DNA of 64,000 nt from Pisaster brevispinus. Its lineage: Eukaryota > Echinodermata > Asteroidea > Forcipulatida > Asteriidae. This document shows positions 57,701-64,000 of the stretch, in pieces (position 1 is the stretch's first letter; every line of letters begins with the position of its first letter). Made by a program: the position numbers and the translations under genes. Location: contig JAMKCF010000013.1 of the NCBI GenBank assembly GCA_023634235.1, positions 1,798,001 to 1,862,000 of the forward strand, given 5' to 3'. The notes beneath the pieces were generated by a model. The model searched no databases. It was not told the DNA's origin and saw only the letters and a list, made by a program, of their open reading frames with translations.

Positions 57701-60700
57701 CCCGAAAATTTCTTCAAATATGGATCTTCCCGTTGAAAGGGCATTGACACGTCAGCGATACGTCGGTGGGAATTGTTTCTTCTTCTTTTTTTCAAGTCCC
57801 AAGAACATTTTGACAATTTTTATTTGATTTGGTTTATTTTGATAACATTTAAGTATCACACCTAATGCACTGTAATGATCTGAAACCTTTTGTGGATGAA
57901 CTCCCGGGCAGTCTGATAAGGGCATGTACACCTTTGGGAAGAGTGTTCGAAAGCATGTTCGGATTTAACACACAAAAAAGAATTCCCTGATACGTCAAAG
58001 AGATAAACCTTTGGATTGCTTTTTTTTAAATTACTAAATGAAGACATCGTCTGGATACAGATCTGCATTGGGAAGTCAATCTCCATATGAATGAGTAGCT
58101 ACTACTTTGATGACAGAAAGTCTGGCAGAATATCTTTTAAATAGGACATTTTCCATAAATACATAACGGAACACAGTGCATGACAAGCACTCAAATAATG
58201 ACGCGCTGTGAGTGTGCATGTTGTAAAGAACACGTACGCACACCCCGCATTCTGACCTCTAATCTATAATACATGCTATGAAACATGTTTTTCCATTGGG
58301 TATGATTTGCTGTCCCGTAAAATGACAACTGGTTACGATTAACCAATCATCATTTATGTTATACCGATGGACAGAGAAAATATTCGGCCTCAAGAAGCTG
58401 TTCGATCCATAAATCTGCACTGTGCAATACCTGAGCTACGGTAATTCAACTTGCGTGACTCATGACAGTTTGTAGGTTTTTGTAACTAACTGCACAGGCT
58501 TCAGAAGGAAAGTTAACTCGTTTAACTAAAAAAGGCAACTTGTTCCCCAACTACAAATTAACTTATAACATTTTATGATTGAAAAGAGATTACATTTTCT
58601 AAATAAAAGTGCATGATCCATAGAATCTGCTTGTAGCAAACTCGAGATACTTCTGGTTTATATGAAAAGTTGCATCTGTAAAACTTAACTTGCGCATACT
58701 GTGGCTCTAAAAACATTAGACTACCCAATTTTGACATAAGCCCACCAGCTGTTTAAGGAAAGTAACTAGTTTATCTGTTCTGTACGGGCATCCTAAATTT
58801 ATTCCAGAATCATGGCTCTTAGTTTTCTTCGGGTTTTGTTGTATTCTTACTAGCAAAAAAGTCTCTTCCTGCTATCTAAGTGTAGGTATTAATTTATTTG
58901 AAATTATATAAATTTAATGTAATTTTCATTTATGGATTGGGGATATGTGGCTTGAGATGGGAGAATGTACTCTAAACGTAAATTTATTTTCTTGTTATGT
59001 AACTTCATTCTTTAAAAAACATCATACAGAAAGGACATTCAGTGGACAAATCGGTTCCTCTCATAAAATAGTATGAATATTCATTTTATGCAAATTTTAT
59101 TCATGAATTGGGAATTTGTGATCGGAGTTATGAGTGCGTGACTCAATGACGCACTCCCTGAAATATCGGAACAGCCTCCCCCTTGGCCGGCAGCCAACTG
59201 CGCTTCTCAGATTATTTGACTAGCGTTATCTGCCGTCCCTAGCAAACAATCAATGTTTAGAAATTAAACATATTGCTGACTACGGCGGTAAGTAAGATGA
59301 ACATGTGGGCGAGCTGCCCACAAGTTATACCACGGCATTCTGCGTATAAATTTACGGCTGTTCAAATATACTTAGCGCAGGCATCACTTTACTCTCCTCA
59401 TGCCCAAATAGAGATATGCAGGAAGATTCCTCAGTGCATGAGGTTTCCAGGGTCGCAACTCACTTTGGAGAAAATTCAACGCTTTCCATGTGTTTGTACT
59501 TTTGCAACCTTTTTAATTACAGAAGAAACATTTATTTCTTTTGTTTCAACATTTACATAAAGTTTTTGTTGTTTCTAAAATGTTAATGAAAAATTGAGCA
59601 AACGAAGTCCCAACTCAATTTCATAGAGCTGCATTGCTAGAGAAAGGGAAAAACCAAATTAAAATTCATAGAGCTGCTTAAGCACAACATGTAGCTAAGC
59701 ACACAAATATTGTCCTAATCAGAACAGAATGCCATGTCACGACGTTTACCATTTGTGACAAGTTTCCTGCTCATCTTTTGCTAAGCAGAAAATGGTTAAG
59801 CAATATTTTCTGGATCACACCCAAGTTTACGATACGACCTGGGAAGCGGCAGCCACGGGATCATCCTAAGGGGATGCGACTTTTTAATTCAAAAATCAAG
59901 ATTTAAACGACATTAGGGAAACAGACTCGGTAAATATAATTTGAATGAGATGTAATTTAGCCATACATGTGTGAAAACTGCAGTGTGATAAAATGGCCAC
60001 GGGCTTCCATAAAATGGTGTCTCAACTGAGTTGCATGGATAAAGGCTCAGCATTATCCAGGTTTTAAGTCTATGGGTCTAGGTGCTCCAATTCATGCAAA
60101 TGCTCTCATTTTTATGGTGCAGTTAATACATTCCTTCGTTTGTAGAAATCATGAAAGAGGTGGTGGTATTGTAAATCATGATGACAAGACAAGGGCAGCA
60201 CACAGAATCAAACACCTACTAAAATCAGACCAGCCAGTTTAAAAGGAGTAACCTTAGTTCAAAAATTGAAAACAAGCAGGTACAGTATAGGCCTTCACAC
60301 TATCTCCATTTCGAACTGTGTTGAATCCTACCCGAGTCCTCTCCGGTTCAGCCTCGCTCCTTTTCGACACGGATCAGAGATAAGCAACATTCACACTGGT
60401 GAACCGGCTAATGCGTGAACTGTATAACGAAAAATGCAATTTCGATCCGGATTGAGATTTTCAACCCTGGTCCCTGCCAGGGTTGATTTCTATCCGGCTA
60501 GAGCATGCTACCCGGATCGGAGGCAGATTGAAATTCTTACAGTGAAACGGGGTGAACAAAATCTCCGGTTCGGAACCGGTTCCAACCCTGAGATTTTGGA
60601 CAGTGTGAAAAGGCCTATAGTATTGTGACTCTATCAGGTCTGCTTGCAAATTACTCATGCACTAAAAAAACTTGTCTCTGTGAGATTTACTATGGGGTTG

Positions 60701-63700
60701 GGGCAGGAGTGTGGGCTCGGGAAAAGCAGGGTTGATATTGTACAGGGATTTGGCAGGGGCCGTACAGCAGGGGGTACAACAGGGGTGAGGCAGGGGCAGG
60801 ACAGGGGTGTGCACTCATTAGCAGGGGTACACAGAAGGGGTGGTGCAGGGGCGGTTTTTATTAGATACAAGCATTACATTGTAAAGTAGGGGTTGGGTTG
60901 AATTGATACAACTACAAGCACAAATGTAATTTCATATGCTTTAATTGCCCATGCTTTTGCCCATGCTTTGCCTTCTTAACACATGCACTTTTGGCACACG
61001 ATCTGAGCTTTCCGGCAAAGTTAAGCACAACAAGTTGGTAGTTTTATGAAGACACATTCCAACAGTCTGCAGTGTATAGCATAAATCAGCCAAATATTGT
61101 GAGAAATGCACTGTCATTCAAGGCCACCCACTGCTCCATATTCAGCCCACTTATTCTGATCATAAAAGTCACCAAGCATGTAAAACTATCCACCTGCGAC
61201 CATTCGAGCTCACAAAAAATCAAGTCACAACTAACAGTACAATGAAAAGGTAGCCAGCAATTTTGACTTACAACAACCCTCGTCACGCTCATTCAATAAA
61301 AAAGGAGGGAGTTTCCATCCAGTTTAGTATGCATAAAATCTTTGACGTACATAAATCAGCAGTCCAGACATTCAGGCTTCTCAACCCTGTAATTAAGGAC
61401 TTCTCTTTGTTTTTTCTATTGTTTGGATTTTTTTTTTTTTTAGCGACGCCCCCGTTGATTTGTACACAAAAGCCAGGCGAGAAAGTCCTTGTTTTGTCTT
61501 CGGAACATCCGGACCCCTTTTGTTAAAGTCCTCCGTCTCAACGGGTAGACACCCCCCCAAAAAATAAGTTCATAATAGAGAAATTTCAAGGGTGGTGGTG
61601 GAACAGGCGTTATGACACCATGAAATGCGTGTTAACAATTGAAAACCTGTAGAAGGTTGAATGGGTCACCATCCCTGCAACAGTTTTTTATGGATGGGAG
61701 TGGGCATTTCATTATACGCATGTTATGGCAAATTTACCCCATTTAGATTGACCAATAAAATGTAGCAATTGATTAATGCATGTTGGCATTTTGCCAGACA
61801 CACTTGTTACATGATATCATTTTGCCATGTGCAGGACAGGTTCTTTTTTATTGGTTTTAGCAGATAATCTACTGACAACCATTTTGATTTGTCTTCCATC
61901 CATCTCAATGTAACTAAGCTGAGGCCGGAAGGACAAACCGTCGTCGGCTCCACTGTAAAGAAATTACAAAATGAAATCATTGTGTCTGTTGGGAACCTGG
62001 CAGGGAATGTCTGTGATTGTCATTTCCCAATGTTTTCGAAAGAAAGGTCGCTTAATCAGGTTTATCTATGTTTTCAACCGGAATGCCCGCAAGGTCCCCA
62101 GCGATTTGATGTCAAATCAATGAAGGTACACACCATTACACAGAATGTGTGTTTATAAACTGACGACTTCAGTTCAGCGAGTGCAGTGAGCTGAAGCTAG
62201 CATCCCAGACGGCGCTGTTAGAATACGTGCATTAAAGGCCACACAAACAGAACAATTAAATGAAACTTCACTCTACCATTCGATATTCTACTTACTGATC
62301 ATGGTCCAGCAAGTGCTTGTCGAAACTAGAGGACAATAACGAGCTGCCAAGTAAATAAATTTACGTGTTTTTTTTTGTGTCGTTACTAAGACTAGCTTCG
62401 GTTGTTGGAGGTATTTCAACCGAAACAGCTTTTGGTATCGCCCTGAATACAAAATGCCTGATCAATTTTAATTTTAAAAACTGCATTTGTTTAACTCTAA
62501 CCCCATAGCCGCTGAAGACCCTACCCTATCATCCACATTATTGTAATATGAGAGCACACTAACTTGTTATTTGGGATCTCAGTCCCAAATCCTGCAAAGT
62601 CAGACAATTTTATGAATGGGATTTTACAGGGTTTGGTAAAAAAATAAAATAAAATAATTATATATATTTTTAAAAATTGTAATGAAAACTTGTCTGTCTA
62701 GAAACAAATACAATTGAAAACTCGATCTTTTGTATGAAACTCTTTAGAAAATTTAAGCTACTTATTCATTAGTGTATATTTGGTTTGCGGTAACACCATT
62801 TGTATATCTACCTTGCTGCGTAGATTCTGTTCTTTGAGACAAGTCTTGCTATTTATTCTACTGCCACGGAGTAGAATTCAGAATTCGAGAGACTACTTAG
62901 TTCTGACAAGAACTGTCTTGCTTATTATACTTTAGGGCAAAACCTAAATACAGCATAATATAACAAAAGGTTTTCTATACCCTTTGATACTCCCAGCAGG
63001 AAATGGCATCAATCCTCTAAAAAAAACTGACACGAGTTGATACAGGACCCATACTGTCTCAGTCCTCCAAAGTCAACCGAGAATAGTTTACATAGGATGC
63101 CTATAGCTACAGCCTTACTCCTCCAAGATCAACATAGAGGAGTTTATGTAGGAGTCTATCTGCCTCCGATACAAATGTCATCAAACATGCCTCAATCCTT
63201 CAAAATCAGGTCCATCCTCTGCACGATTTTGAATGACTTCAGAAGGTTTGCTTTAATAGGGTAAAATATTTGTTGCAAACAGGCAGTGACTGATAAAACA
63301 TAAGTATCTGGAACAGATAACTCTCTTGTTGACCCGTTTGACATCTGACGAAGATGCTGATAAGGGTTTCTGTGGTAGGAATACATTCTTTATCTATGAA
63401 CACAGTCTGCGCTTTCTTATATGATGAGCACAGACAATAATGTAACCTGTGTCAACACATTTTAACATGAGAGCCCCAGAGCCTGCATGCAGTTTGTACA
63501 CAGGTCAAAGAAGAAAACATTTGAAGGAAATTGCACCATGCAATTTGGTTATCAACCACTGCTGTGAAGGAAGGGGGGCACATATAACATTATGTTCAGC
63601 TGGTTCTTCTTAATTTTGTGCGGTAATTGCAAAACAACATTTTAAATGTCTCATAATCATATTAAACCAGTGTGATGTCTTGACTGCCAGGAAATGTCCT

Positions 63701-64000
63701 GGATTGTACAAGGTCACTCTTTTGGGTAAACAAGGTGGCTGGCATACACAAACTTGACTGTCTGCAACCATGGAGATATGCTGCAATGTGTGTCAAAATG
63801 AAGGTCTTATAATAATGTAATATTAATGATCTAATAATAGTCTGTTACGGTAACATACTGCACCTGCTCCATCAGAGTATGTTCGATGGTGCAAAACACA
63901 GCTACAAAAATAACATGAAAAGTTCACTTCTTTCAAATGATAGAAATTCTTACGTGACTTGGTTACCCTGAGTCTTCATTCAGGCTCATTCAGAATAGTC
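54736..64000. other. Upstream of the first recognised PDE4 exon; probable 5' intron
   Basis: No PDE4 start exon was recognised: the expected exon would end two bases into a codon directly before FDVENG. The stretch holds dispersed repeats (about 55,430-55,560, 59,680-59,890 and 62,845-62,935), a poly-C tract (about 56,575-56,587), a poly-G tract (about 57,411-57,435), a fold-back element (60,289-60,614) and a G-rich stretch (about 60,700-60,850, repeats of GCAGGGG). The 89-aa frame at 61,889-62,158 has no recognisable domain. Confidence 0.5.
60289..60614. mobile_element. MITE (GGCCTTTTCACAC family), 326 bp
   Basis: Left end GGCCTTCACACTATC and right end (complement) GGCCTTTTCACACTGTC are inverted copies, flanked by TATA on each side. 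The interior contains CCGGTTCGGAACCGG- and ATCCGGATTGAGAT-type palindromic pieces. Related to the element at 52,563. Confidence 0.75.

Noticed and set aside
61889..62158. 89-aa + strand frame starting MSSIHLNVTK
   Set aside because: No recognised domain, no splice or neighbour support; equal to chance frames in this region.

Overview
This is eukaryotic genomic DNA: AT-rich, with long introns bounded by GT/AG, tRNA-derived SINEs, fold-back (MITE-like) DNA transposons, minisatellites and poly-G/poly-A tracts. The protein families and repeat style fit a deuterostome invertebrate, most likely an echinoderm (perhaps a sea star). The organism is an inference; no species marker was read directly.

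Layout. (1) 1-5,000: intergenic, with a tRNA-Glu-like SINE (about 470-740), a 131-bp fold-back element with an exact 8-bp target duplication (3,029-3,159) and a 152-bp dispersed repeat (4,617-4,768). (2) 5,078-7,219, + strand: a complete three-exon gene for a Tctex1-domain dynein light chain, 181 residues, assembled here from splice sites. A fold-back element lies directly behind its stop codon. (3) 7,400-10,980: intergenic, with SINE sequence, a perfect 16-bp hairpin and a C-rich minisatellite. (4) About 10,985-29,165: an 18-kb satellite built from monomers of about 54 bp, interrupted about 32 times by a 90-bp block of degenerate telomere hexamers (CCCTAA-like). Block plus monomers are amplified as higher-order units (about 1,192 bp, about 3,014 bp and a 5,252-bp offset). 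The left edge is inverted relative to the rest. All 'ORFs' in this stretch come from the repeat and are not genes. (5) 29,200-36,000: intergenic and probable 3' UTR, with a 344-bp hAT-like non-autonomous element (31,332-31,675, 8-bp target duplication) and other fold-back elements. (6) 36,043-54,735, minus strand: thirteen exons of a PDE4-type cAMP phosphodiesterase, covering UCR1, UCR2, the whole catalytic domain and the C-terminus, all in consistent phase (675 full codons plus stop). The isoform-specific 5' exon(s) were not recognised and may lie beyond 54,735 or outside the window. Introns contain minisatellites, SINEs and fold-back elements. (7) 54,736-64,000: probable 5' intron or upstream sequence of PDE4, with a fold-back element at 60,289-60,614 and no recognised exon.

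The two genes have unrelated jobs (ciliary/cytoplasmic dynein light chain; cAMP breakdown). The most unusual items are the telomere-hexamer/54-bp higher-order satellite with its inverted left end, and an Arg in the otherwise acidic third position of the PDE4 metal-site motif (HDVRHPG in place of HDVDHPG).
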